Assembly: GCA_900553515.1 (NCBI GenBank)
Contig: USDN01000028.1
Location: 1 to 34,343, forward strand
Length of the DNA stretch: 34,343 bases
Direction of reading: 5' to 3'
From: an uncultured Blautia sp.
Lineage (GTDB): Bacteria > Bacillota > Clostridia > Lachnospirales > Lachnospiraceae
The translations under genes were made by a program, and so were the position numbers. Positions 15,331 through 23,143 of the stretch are shown in pieces. The stretch's first letter is position 1. Every line of letters begins with the position of its first letter. The notes under the pieces were generated by a model. The model was not told the origin of the DNA. It searched no databases and saw only the letters and a program-made list of their open reading frames with translations.

Positions 15331-16368
15331 ATGAAACAATTCATCATAAAATCCCGTATGTTTTTTCTCATCTGTTTCATGAGCACAGTGATTCTGACCC
15401 TGGCATGTAATGCAATGTTTCCGGATCCGGTAAAGGACTTTGGTCTGCTGTCCGATTCATATCTGACGGTTGAGTTTCAACAGGAACGTCCTGCAGTTGA
15501 GGATTTAAACATCTGGGCAGAGAAGAACCAATGTAAGTTGATGACAGGGTATGTGTTTTCAAACGGAAAGACCGCAGTTTTTGATAAAAAGCTGATGAAG
15601 TTCCTGGGGATTCATTCATCGGAATGGAAAGAAACCATGAAGGAAAATGTGGCGATTGTAAATGCAGACGCACAGAGGCTATGTTATGACAGAGAGGGAC
15701 AGACATTTCTTCCATTCAGGGGGACGGATTATCGTGTGATAGGTTTTTTTAATGAGAATAAAGCTGATCCGGAAAATCGAACAGATTACATTCTGAATCA
15801 AAATGCGGAAGCTGTGAAAAAAAGCAATTATTATACTTATGTTTTTCTGGATATGAAAAAAGGCTGCACTACAGAGAAGCTGATTAAAAGCTTTCAGAAT
15901 AATTTTTCATTTTCTGCCATATATCCATGGAGAGGCGGGCTGTCGGGAAGTCTTGATGCAAGACCGGCAGTGGCGCTGATTATAGCAGTCTGTGGATGCA
16001 TTCTTTGCTTGAACTGTGCAGGTTATTCTGGGGCATGGATCCGTGCGCAGAAAAAAGAATTTGCTGTGCGCAGGCTGGTAGGAGCTTCAGAACGTCAGAA
16101 TCATATTCTTTTATTGAAACGATTTTACGGGATATGGGCAGGAGCATATATATTGGGGATTATGGTTTCCGGTATTCTTTTGTATATTCTGAGTAAAATA
16201 GAAAATTTGCAGTCCACAAGACGGCTTTTGGGAACCTCACTGGATATGCGAGCAGCTGTTCTGGCGGGAAATGCTGTATTTTTAATAGGGTTTGCAGTAA
16301 CGGAAATATGCAGACTGGGAGAAAAAAGAAGAGAGACTATGCTTGGTTTGCGGAGAGATAAAATATGA
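15331..16368 (+). CDS. FtsX-like ABC transporter permease, first subunit
   Basis: A 345-residue permease of the MacB/FtsX type (exporter or mechanotransmission ABC). One membrane segment lies at about 10-30. An extracytoplasmic domain of roughly 180 residues follows, then three segments near 213-235, 268-290 and 310-330. The cytoplasmic turn AVRRLVGASERQ after the second segment is the FtsX-family coupling motif. It is short for the family and pairs with the next permease as two half-units. The ATG has GAGGAAG 8 nt upstream. Its TGA overlaps the next start (ATGA). The substrate is unknown. Together with the ATPase it could export a peptide, extract a lipid-bound compound or gate wall hydrolases. 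Confidence 0.87.
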   Translation: MKQFIIKSRMFFLICFMSTVILTLACNAMFPDPVKDFGLLSDSYLTVEFQQERPAVEDLNIWAEKNQCKLMTGYVFSNGKTAVFDKKLMKFLGIHSSEWKETMKENVAIVNADAQRLCYDREGQTFLPFRGTDYRVIGFFNENKADPENRTDYILNQNAEAVKKSNYYTYVFLDMKKGCTTEKLIKSFQNNFSFSAIYPWRGGLSGSLDARPAVALIIAVCGCILCLNCAGYSGAWIRAQKKEFAVRRLVGASERQNHILLLKRFYGIWAGAYILGIMVSGILLYILSKIENLQSTRRLLGTSLDMRAAVLAGNAVFLIGFAVTEICRLGEKRRETMLGLRRDKI

Positions 16369-17528
16369 ATTTCAGGACAAATATTAAGTTAAGTTTTGAA
16401 CAGTGGAAATTTCGAAAATTACAGTTTATATTTCTGACAGTACAAATCATATTTTCTTTTTTACTGGTGTGTTTTATATTTCAGCAGTTTTTTTCAAATC
16501 GCCAGCTAATGTCTCAGATGCAAAAGTATATGGGAAAAGGGGATATCTATGTACTGTGGAACAATAATGAACCGGAATGGGAGCAGGAGTTGGAAAAAGA
16601 TAAATATAACAGGAAATTTCGCGAATTAATAAATAAAGTCAGAACTACAAATGTGGATATCCTTGTTTTAAATAATGAATATGAAACCTCAATAAAAGAA
16701 AAAAGTACAAATCTGCTGTATATTACACCGGATTTTTTTGACCGGTATGGAATTACCGGGGATTTTTCTGATAGAGAAATTCATAAATTGTTTTGTACGC
16801 AGTTTGTGGAGAACGTGGAAACTGAAAAAATTCTTCCGGCAATAGCAGGCGCTGATTTTCGGCATGAGTATAAAAAAGGTGATGTAATTCAGGGAGATAG
16901 CGGAGAACAGTACAGGATTGTGGGTTTTTTAAAAAAAGGATCTTATTATGCAGTTCCAACCCAGTCAAGAAATCTGGAAAGTATGGATCATGCACTTCTC
17001 ATGCCGGTCAGGGTGGATCTGTCGGACAATGTAAGTATAATGGAGTATCTGCGATACAGTCAGTTTGCTGTAAAAGACAGAAGTGAACTTCTGGGAATTG
17101 AAGATATGAACAGAGAACTGCATCTGATGGATTCATATTTTGTCAGCTACAGATCTCAGCTTCAGATCGTGCAGAATGATATTCTGGAATCAATGATATT
17201 ATTCGGAGGTTTTGGCAGTGTGCTGTTTGTTTTTTCTATACTGGGGATTTGTGGGATGATTATTCAACTGATCCATGATTATCAATATGAGTATGGGGTG
17301 AATCTGCTTTGCGGCGCAGAAATAAAAGATATTTTTATCCGTCTTGTATTTCAGGTGAGTCTGCTCATAGTGACTGGTATTTGTATGGCATTTTTGATGG
17401 CGGGAAACAGTCCGGCATTTTGGAGCGTATTTCTTATGGCTGTTGCATGCCTGCTGATGCTGTATTTTTATAGTTGGAAAAAGCTCAATAGAGAAAACGT
17501 TATCGTATGTTTGAGGAGTATGGAATGA
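16365..17528 (+). CDS. FtsX-like ABC transporter permease, second subunit
   Basis: A 387-residue partner permease. One membrane segment lies at about 22-44, then an extracytoplasmic domain of about 230 residues. Three more segments lie between about 280 and 375, the second starting after a VNLLCGAEIKDIF coupling segment. It has the MacB-like layout but is only distantly similar to the first permease. Start and stop overlap both neighbours by 4 nt, so all three genes are translationally coupled. The large outer domain may bind a substrate or a wall/lipoprotein partner such as the nearby small lipoprotein (inference). No known resistance transporter (BceB, VraE) can be claimed, because the usual ten-segment single chain is absent. 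Confidence 0.85.
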   Translation: MNFRTNIKLSFEQWKFRKLQFIFLTVQIIFSFLLVCFIFQQFFSNRQLMSQMQKYMGKGDIYVLWNNNEPEWEQELEKDKYNRKFRELINKVRTTNVDILVLNNEYETSIKEKSTNLLYITPDFFDRYGITGDFSDREIHKLFCTQFVENVETEKILPAIAGADFRHEYKKGDVIQGDSGEQYRIVGFLKKGSYYAVPTQSRNLESMDHALLMPVRVDLSDNVSIMEYLRYSQFAVKDRSELLGIEDMNRELHLMDSYFVSYRSQLQIVQNDILESMILFGGFGSVLFVFSILGICGMIIQLIHDYQYEYGVNLLCGAEIKDIFIRLVFQVSLLIVTGICMAFLMAGNSPAFWSVFLMAVACLLMLYFYSWKKLNRENVIVCLRSME

Positions 17529-18205
17529 GTTTACTTATGTTAAAGGAAATAAGCAGAATATATGGGCCTCAGGAAAATCCTGTGATTGGTATTGATAGAG
17601 TGACGCTGACGGTTCAGGAAGGAGAAAGTATTGCCGTAATGGGATCTTCCGGATCTGGCAAAAGCACACTTCTCGGTATTCTTGGTACTATTGACAGTCC
17701 TACAACGGGAGAATACATGATTCAGGGGAAAGAAATCTCCGGTTTTGGAAGCAGGGAAAAGGCTGTTCTCAGAAATAGATTTTTCGGGTTTGTAACGCAG
17801 GATTTTGCATTGATTCCCCATTATACTGTGGAGAGAAATGTTCGGCTTCCTCTGGATTATACGCATATGTCTGGAAAGGAAAAGAAATGCAGAGTGGAAA
17901 AAATACTGAGGGAACTTCATATTGGAGATAAGAAAAAAGCTTATCCATCGCAGTTATCCGGAGGTCAGAAACAGAGAGTCGCTATTGCCTGCGCTCTTGT
18001 TAATGATGCAAAGGTGCTTCTTTGCGATGAACCGACCGGAGCTCTGGATTCCGCTACATCCTCAGAAATTATGGGGATTTTTGAAGAATTAAACAGGAAT
18101 GGCAAGACAGTGATTGTTGTAACCCATGATGCAAAAGTAGCCGCATCATGTAAAAGACTTATCTGTATTGAAGATGGCAGGATAAAAAGTGACAGTTTAA
18201 GATGA
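17525..18205 (+). CDS. ABC transporter ATP-binding protein (LolD/MacB type)
   Basis: A 226-residue ATPase of the LolD/MacB/FtsE class. Walker A GSSGSGKST is at 40-48, the Q-loop in FVTQDFALIP, the signature LSGGQKQR at 144-151, and Walker B VLLCDEP at 164-170 followed by the class-typical TGALDSATS. The switch His is in VVTHD. The start at 17525 is preferred: GAGGAG lies 6 nt upstream and the ATG overlaps the previous stop as ATGA. An in-frame ATG at 17507 lies inside the previous gene. It ends the three-gene transporter unit. The sequence class predicts a MacB-like machine rather than an importer. Confidence 0.93.
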   Translation: MSLLMLKEISRIYGPQENPVIGIDRVTLTVQEGESIAVMGSSGSGKSTLLGILGTIDSPTTGEYMIQGKEISGFGSREKAVLRNRFFGFVTQDFALIPHYTVERNVRLPLDYTHMSGKEKKCRVEKILRELHIGDKKKAYPSQLSGGQKQRVAIACALVNDAKVLLCDEPTGALDSATSSEIMGIFEELNRNGKTVIVVTHDAKVAASCKRLICIEDGRIKSDSLR

Positions 18206-18494
18206 TTGTCTATCAGTATGGTAATTTAAAGTTACTGCTTATTTGGGATATTGTCCTGCCAGGTGTTTGGGCGTATACATGACAGTATGTTTTTCTTTAT
18301 ATTTTGAGATACTTGATTTATAATAAAAATATAAAAAGCTGCAGGGGTGGGAGGCTGCAGATATTGATTTCACAGAAGATAAAGATTCCAGGAGTTTCCC
18401 GGAATAAAATATACAGGCTGATAACATTTCTTAAAATACATAAGACAAAACCCGAAAGCTGATAATATAAGTTACATAAAGAAAGGAATGTCTT
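18206..18494 (+). other. Intergenic region upstream of the Rpn gene
   Basis: About 290 bp with no credible gene. A possible promoter is TTTATA (18296-18301) with TATAAT (18319-18324), spaced 17 bp. A CTGCAG ... CTGCAG hairpin lies near 18340-18361 in the resulting leader. Neither explains the whole stretch. Confidence 0.45.
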
Positions 18495-19367
18495 ATGGAA
18501 AGCAATACTATTTTTGATGATGTGTTCCGGACTATGCTGGAAAAGATGCCGCAGCTGGCAGTGCCGCTGATCAATGAAGTTTTTGGCACTTCCTATCCGG
18601 AGGATGTTAAAATCATACAAAAGAGAAATGAACATCAGACACAAAACGGCAGGATAATCACAGATTCCCATTTGCTGATTGCAAATCGGATTTACCATAT
18701 AGAATGTCAGAGTACAGATGATTCCACTATGATAATCAGAATAATCGAATATGATTTTGCGATCAGCCTGGAAAATGTGCAGAAGGAAAATGGCAGATAT
18801 CGAATGTATTTTCCACAGTCATGTATCCTGTATCTGCGTGGTACAAAAAAGAAGGATGCGATATCTATGGAGCTTGTGATGCCAAATGGAAATACGGTAG
18901 AATATATGGTTCCTGTCGTGCAGGTGGAGAACTTTACCTGTGAAGAAATCCTGCGGAAACATCTGTTGTTTTTATTGCCGTATCATGTAATGAGATATGA
19001 AAAAGAAAAGGATCTGGACATAGACAGCAAAAAGCGGAAAGAATTTTTGGACGAGTATAGAAAAATTGAAAAGTATCTGGAAGTGAAATTTCTCGACCAT
19101 GGAAACGAAAAAGCATACCGGGATATGATCGAGTTGATAACCCGGATCGCAGATTATGTGTTCAGGGACAGAGAAAAAGTAAAGAAAGGATTTGGTGATG
19201 TAATGGGCGGAAAGGTATTAGAACTGGAATCCGATAAACTGATTCAGAAAGGAATTGAACAGGGAATCGAACAGGGAATTGCCATGGAACGAAAGAAAAC
19301 AGAAGCTGCAGAAGCAGAGATTCAGCGTCTGAGGAAACTTCTGGAAGAAAAGAATAACAAACAGTGA
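18495..19367 (+). CDS. Rpn-family PD-(D/E)XK nuclease (recombination-promoting nuclease / transposase-like)
   Basis: A 290-residue protein of the Rpn (PDDEXK_2, 'putative transposase') family. Many near copies of such genes occur in Lachnospiraceae. E. coli RpnA-E promote recA-independent recombination and act as DNA endonucleases. The nuclease core keeps the catalytic pattern: Asp57 in ITDSHLL, then Glu70 and Gln72 in HIECQS. This is followed by STMIIRIIEYDFAIS. The C-terminal end carries KGIEQGIEQGIAMERKK and a charged helix, a probable coiled coil whose GIEQ units are prone to repeat change. It is a single gene with its own promoter region and a strong terminator, next to the AT-rich island, and has no inverted-repeat ends. 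It is more likely a resident defence or recombination gene than an active element. Confidence 0.88.
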   Translation: MESNTIFDDVFRTMLEKMPQLAVPLINEVFGTSYPEDVKIIQKRNEHQTQNGRIITDSHLLIANRIYHIECQSTDDSTMIIRIIEYDFAISLENVQKENGRYRMYFPQSCILYLRGTKKKDAISMELVMPNGNTVEYMVPVVQVENFTCEEILRKHLLFLLPYHVMRYEKEKDLDIDSKKRKEFLDEYRKIEKYLEVKFLDHGNEKAYRDMIELITRIADYVFRDREKVKKGFGDVMGGKVLELESDKLIQKGIEQGIEQGIAMERKKTEAAEAEIQRLRKLLEEKNNKQ

Positions 19368-19383
19368 TCGTGGGTGTCAAAAT

Positions 19384-19415
19384 GATAAAAGTGGGGCGTG
19401 TGCCCCACTTTTATC
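19384..19415. terminator. Bidirectional terminator
   Basis: A perfect 14-bp inverted repeat has arms 19384-19397 (GATAAAAGTGGGGC) and 19402-19415 around the loop GTGT. It lies between the convergent Rpn gene and the PucR-family gene. The A/T runs beside the GC-rich stem suit termination from both sides. Confidence 0.85.
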
Positions 19416-19444
19416 TGTATAGGGAACTGATTTTAATTCAGGTC

Positions 19445-20533
19445 TCAGTTCCGTCCGTTTTTGTGATAGGTTACATAGCCGCTTACCAGCATGGCAAGTT
19501 TAAAGGTCAGGGCATCTTCGAAGGTGCGCAGATCCAGACCGAATTTTTTCTGGATTTTTTCAAAACGGTATACCAAAGTGTTTCTGTGAACATAAAGCTG
19601 TCTGGAGGTTTCGGAAAGATTCAGGTTATTCTCAAAGAAAGTGCGGATGATAGCAAGGGTTTCGCTGTCGATGGAATCCAGAGATTCATCTCCAAAGACC
19701 TCCTGGATGAACATTTCGCACACAGATACCGGAAGCTGATAGATCAGTCTTCCGATACCCAGCTTCCGATAGCTGAACACGTTTCTTTCGGAATAGAAGA
19801 TCTTGCCGATCTCCATGGCAGTTCTGGCTTCCTTGTAGGCATTGGAAAGCTGAAGAAGGTCATCGGCAGTGTTGCTGTAGGAAACCCAGGCCTGAGTCAT
19901 AGCCTCGGCGCCAAGCATATCTACCAGCATATGGGCGATATCCTCCAGATCTTCGTCGGTTTCTGTGGAAGAAAGTTCGCGGATCACGATGATTCCCGAA
20001 TCATCTACAGAGGTAATAAAATCCCTGGTCCGGGCGGAAAAAATATTTCGTATGGTGGCAAGCGCGTGCTCGTCTCTCTGGCGGCGGGTTTCTACCAGAA
20101 AGACAGCTCGTCTTGCGGTAGAAGAGATATGAAGTTTTTTGGCCCGGTTAAAGGCTTCTACCTCTCCGTAGGTTCCAAGAAGGAGCTTCTGCATAAAAAC
20201 GTTCTTGTCGTTTTTTTCCGCATAGGCTTCCAGAAGACTCTGTACCTGACAGACCGCAAGCTGGCTGATGGTGGAAACGCTTTCTCCGCTTCCCCACACA
20301 ATGAGGATATAGGCGGGTTTTTCTTTGTGTATGATTTTACAGAGACAGCGGCTGGCATTTGCCATAACCAGAGCGTTTCCGCTGCGGAACTCTTCCAGCT
20401 TTGGCTCTGAAGGGAGGGCGCGGGAACAGGTAGTTACAAATGTTTCATTTTCGTTAGTGAGAAGACAGAAATCGAGTCCGCTGATGTTCTTCCAGTCCTC
20501 CATATATTTTTGTAAAGTCCGCTGTATCGACAT
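19445..20533 (-). CDS. PucR/CdaR-family transcriptional regulator
   Basis: A 362-residue regulator of the CdaR/PucR group. The C terminus has the family HTH (LSETSRQLYVHRNTLVYRFE at about 311-330). A central GGDEF-like helper region lies around residues 135-270, and the first 120 residues form a sensor segment of unknown ligand. CdaR members respond to sugar acids in other bacteria, but the ligand here is not known. It is the second gene in a leftward unit, 34 nt after lacI, with AAAGGGGA before the ATG. The co-location suggests a role in carbohydrate use together with the LacI protein, possibly as a second control on the maltodextrin operon (inference). Confidence 0.85.
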   Translation of the reverse strand: MSIQRTLQKYMEDWKNISGLDFCLLTNENETFVTTCSRALPSEPKLEEFRSGNALVMANASRCLCKIIHKEKPAYILIVWGSGESVSTISQLAVCQVQSLLEAYAEKNDKNVFMQKLLLGTYGEVEAFNRAKKLHISSTARRAVFLVETRRQRDEHALATIRNIFSARTRDFITSVDDSGIIVIRELSSTETDEDLEDIAHMLVDMLGAEAMTQAWVSYSNTADDLLQLSNAYKEARTAMEIGKIFYSERNVFSYRKLGIGRLIYQLPVSVCEMFIQEVFGDESLDSIDSETLAIIRTFFENNLNLSETSRQLYVHRNTLVYRFEKIQKKFGLDLRTFEDALTFKLAMLVSGYVTYHKNGRN

Positions 20534-20567
20534 GAGATTATCCCCTTTCTTTCTGTGGTTAGCTGAT

Positions 20568-21602
20568 TTATTGTTCCGGTATCCGGGAGGCGACGTTTTT
20601 TTTCGGCGCTTCCGGAGCGGGACCTGTGGAATGACGCTCTATCAGCTGCGCGTGGATAAGGATTGACCCGATGGACACCTGGTTCAGGATGCTGTCCATG
20701 GCATAAAATCCGCATTTGCCCAGTATGGTACGATCCTGGCGTACCGTAGTCAGCGGAGGTGAAGTATAAGCGCACAGAGACAGGTCGTCAAATCCGATGA
20801 TACTGATATCGCCGGGGACGCGGTATCCTAACTGCTGACACTGAACCATGGCGGCGTTGGCAATCTGATCGTGACTGCAGATTATGGCAGTCATTCCCAT
20901 GTTCAGGAGCCGGGGAAGATGCTTTTCGATGCACTTTGTCACATAGTAGGAAGCGCCTGCGGAGTCCGCTTCTGCCTTCAGGCCGTTTTGTTTCATCGCC
21001 TGAAAAAATGCCTTGTGCCGTACCTGCATGATATAGGATCCCAGAGCGCTGCTTAAATATCCGATCTTTTTGTGTCCGAGCTTTTTCAGATGGGACACAG
21101 CCAGAGCCATTCCTTCGCTGTTGTCGATTCCGATGGAAGCGATAAAGGGGTTGGCAGGGATATAGTTGTCATAAAGGACGGTAGGGGTATGGCTGGTCCG
21201 GAAATCCTTCATCCAGGGATCGTTCAGGGAAAATCCAAGAACGAAAGCCCCTGTATAATCATTTTGCAGCATAAAAACATCATAAGGTGTTTTTTTCTGG
21301 AATTTTTCTGTTACAGGAATCACATCTACCACATATCCGGCAGGTTCTGCCATCTGGCGGAAACCGATGATGAAATCATAGCCGAACTGGTGAGGTTCCT
21401 CGTATTCCATATTTTCTATGATGATGCAGAAACGCTTTGCATCATTTTTCTGTCTTCGCAGTCGGGTATAGCCCATTTCCACTGCGGTATCTAAAATTGT
21501 TTTTCGTAAAGTTTCGCTGATGTCAGGGGCGTTATTGATGGCCTTGGACACGGTTCCCTTGGAAACCCCCAGTCTGTCAGCAATATCCTGTATAGTAGCC
21601 AT
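20568..21602 (-). CDS. LacI-family transcriptional regulator of the maltodextrin operon
   Basis: A 344-residue LacI/GalR protein. The HTH is at 3-24 (IQDIADRLGVSKGTVSKAIN), then the hinge region, then a sugar-binding periplasmic-like core ending near RTILGKCGFYAMDSIL. The ATG at 21602 is chosen because the HTH starts right after it and GGGAAAGG lies upstream; the open frame extends further but that part is low-complexity. It diverges from malEFG and is probably its local repressor with a maltose or maltodextrin inducer (inference). Its own promoter carries one copy of the repeat TATCGAAACA. The Ala/Pro-rich last 20 residues are unlikely to be functional. Confidence 0.92.
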   Translation of the reverse strand: MATIQDIADRLGVSKGTVSKAINNAPDISETLRKTILDTAVEMGYTRLRRQKNDAKRFCIIIENMEYEEPHQFGYDFIIGFRQMAEPAGYVVDVIPVTEKFQKKTPYDVFMLQNDYTGAFVLGFSLNDPWMKDFRTSHTPTVLYDNYIPANPFIASIGIDNSEGMALAVSHLKKLGHKKIGYLSSALGSYIMQVRHKAFFQAMKQNGLKAEADSAGASYYVTKCIEKHLPRLLNMGMTAIICSHDQIANAAMVQCQQLGYRVPGDISIIGFDDLSLCAYTSPPLTTVRQDRTILGKCGFYAMDSILNQVSIGSILIHAQLIERHSTGPAPEAPKKNVASRIPEQ

Positions 21603-21677
21603 ATAAATGCCTTTCCCGGTACGGGCAGAAAGTGCGGTTTGTGCCGTACCTGTATACGTGGTATAGATACTGCTTTT

Positions 21678-21706
21678 ATTATATCGAAACACAGGAAAAA
21701 ATGCAA
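21678..21706 (-). promoter_or_regulatory. Promoter of the lacI-type gene with internal operator
   Basis: On the minus strand, TTGCAT (21706-21701) and a perfect TATAAT (21683-21678) are 17 bp apart. The spacer ends in TGTTTCGATA, the reverse of TATCGAAACA. A repressor bound there would block its own promoter. Confidence 0.75.
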
Positions 21707-21731
21707 TTATTTTGCCTGTTTTTGTTTCGTA
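21682..21731. promoter_or_regulatory. Candidate operator copies near the lacI-type promoter
   Basis: TATCGAAACA lies at 21682-21691 and its inverted relative TGTTTCGTA at 21723-21731. Both share the CGAAACA core with the tandem pair upstream of malE. They point in opposite directions, as expected for two operator halves or two sites. Confidence 0.5.
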
Positions 21732-21817
21732 AAATTGCATTAAAAAGAAAACTGTGTGAAAAATACACAAAAAATAAAAATGAAAAATGTGAAAAACAGA
21801 GAAAAAAATATGATATA

Positions 21818-21846
21818 TTGACGTTTTTTAAGGCCTGATGTATATT
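21818..21846 (+). promoter_or_regulatory. Promoter of the maltodextrin operon
   Basis: TTGACG (21818-21823) and TATATT (21841-21846) are spaced 17 bp. This is the only strong promoter visible for the 12-kb rightward operon. The leader to malE is about 38 nt and contains the tandem candidate operator. Confidence 0.75.
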
Positions 21847-21851
21847 ACAGT

Positions 21852-21871
21852 TATCGAAACAATACGAAACA
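21852..21871 (+). promoter_or_regulatory. Tandem candidate operator upstream of malE
   Basis: TATCGAAACA (21852-21861) is directly followed by ATACGAAACA (21862-21871), 10 bp apart and so on one face of the helix. They start 5 bp after the -10 box. A bound repressor would block initiation or elongation. Confidence 0.6.
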
Positions 21872-21890
21872 AATTAAGGAGAAAGAAAAA

Positions 21891-23126
21891 ATGGGAAAGA
21901 GAAGAGCAGCGCTTCTGATGGCAGGTGTTCTTGCTGTAACCGGGTTTGCCGGGTGCGGCGGGGCAGAAAGTCAGGATTCAGAAGCAAAGGAAAAGGTGCG
22001 TCTGATGGTCTGGTCCCCTTCGGAGGATCAGTCCAAAGACAGTGGCCAGTGGCTCCAGAACAGCTGTGAGGACTTTGCGGAGCTTCATCCGGAATGGGAC
22101 ATCACGTTTGTGTATGGAATTGCTGACGAGGCAACAGCGGCAAATCAGGTGGCACAGGATCCGGAGGCAAGCGCAGATGTATTTATGTATGCCAACGATA
22201 CACTGACAATTATGACAGATGCCAATGCACTGGCAAAATTTGGAGGAAAGTATCGGGAAGAGATTGAAACAACCAACTCTCCGGAGGTTCTGGAATCTCT
22301 GGTAAAGGATGGAGATCTTTACGGCGTTTCGTTTACCACAAATACCTGGTTTATGTATTATGATAAGAGTGTTTTCTCTGAGGAGGATATTAAAAATCTG
22401 GATACCATGCTGGAGAAGGGAACGGTTTCTCTTCCATTTACCAATTCCTGGTATCTTCCGTCTTTCTATATTGGAAACGGCTGTACTCTCTTCGGAGATG
22501 GAACAGATGAATCCCAGGGTGTTGATTTTGGCGGAGAAAAAGCGGCAGAGGTAACGGACTATCTGATCGATCTGGCTGCAAATCTGAATTTTGAAATTGA
22601 TGCAGACGGTTCCGGTCTTGCAGGACTTCGTGATGGAAGCATCAACGCCATCTTCTCCGGTTCCTGGGACGCCAATGCCGTAAAGGAAGCCCTTGGCGAA
22701 AATATGGGCGCCGCGGCTCTTCCGACTTATACCTTGAATGGTCAGGAAAAACAGATGACAGCTTATGCCGGATCCAAGGCCATAGGAGTGAACCCTTACA
22801 GTAAAAATATGGTAGCGGCAGTAGAGCTTGCTGTTTATCTGGGCTCTGCAGATGCACAGAGATCACATTATGAGCTCAGAAATGTAATTCCATGTAATAC
22901 AGAGCTTCTGGCAGAGGAAGCGATCGCCAACGATCCGCTGGTATCTGCACAGAACGATACCTTTAACAGTACCTCTATTCTTCAGCCGTTTGTGGCTAAG
23001 ATGAACAACTGCTGGGTTCCTGTTGAGAACATGGGAAAAGGTATCCGTAACGGAAGCGTGACTCATGAAAATTCCGCACAGCAGACGGAGGATATGAATG
23101 AGGCGATGAACAGCGACGGTATTTAA
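21891..23126 (+). CDS. malE: Maltodextrin ABC transporter substrate-binding lipoprotein
   Basis: A 411-residue extracellular lipoprotein of solute-binding family 1. The lipobox is GFAGC (Cys22), so it is anchored to the membrane, and binding of maltose or maltodextrin is predicted from its operon. Features typical of the family are the start KVRLMVWSPSEDQ, then YGVSFTTNTWFMYYDKSVF around residue 145, and GSWDANAVKEALG near residue 257. AAGGAG lies before the ATG. It is the first gene of the operon, 17 nt before malF. Specificity cannot be read from sequence. The string of alpha-glucan enzymes downstream makes maltodextrins the most likely ligand. Confidence 0.93.
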   Translation: MGKRRAALLMAGVLAVTGFAGCGGAESQDSEAKEKVRLMVWSPSEDQSKDSGQWLQNSCEDFAELHPEWDITFVYGIADEATAANQVAQDPEASADVFMYANDTLTIMTDANALAKFGGKYREEIETTNSPEVLESLVKDGDLYGVSFTTNTWFMYYDKSVFSEEDIKNLDTMLEKGTVSLPFTNSWYLPSFYIGNGCTLFGDGTDESQGVDFGGEKAAEVTDYLIDLAANLNFEIDADGSGLAGLRDGSINAIFSGSWDANAVKEALGENMGAAALPTYTLNGQEKQMTAYAGSKAIGVNPYSKNMVAAVELAVYLGSADAQRSHYELRNVIPCNTELLAEEAIANDPLVSAQNDTFNSTSILQPFVAKMNNCWVPVENMGKGIRNGSVTHENSAQQTEDMNEAMNSDGI

Positions 23127-23143
23127 AAGAAGGGGACAGGAAA

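Noticed and set aside
18340..18361. The CTGCAG hairpin as a terminator of the ABC transporter genes
   Set aside because: It has no T tract after it and the stem is short.
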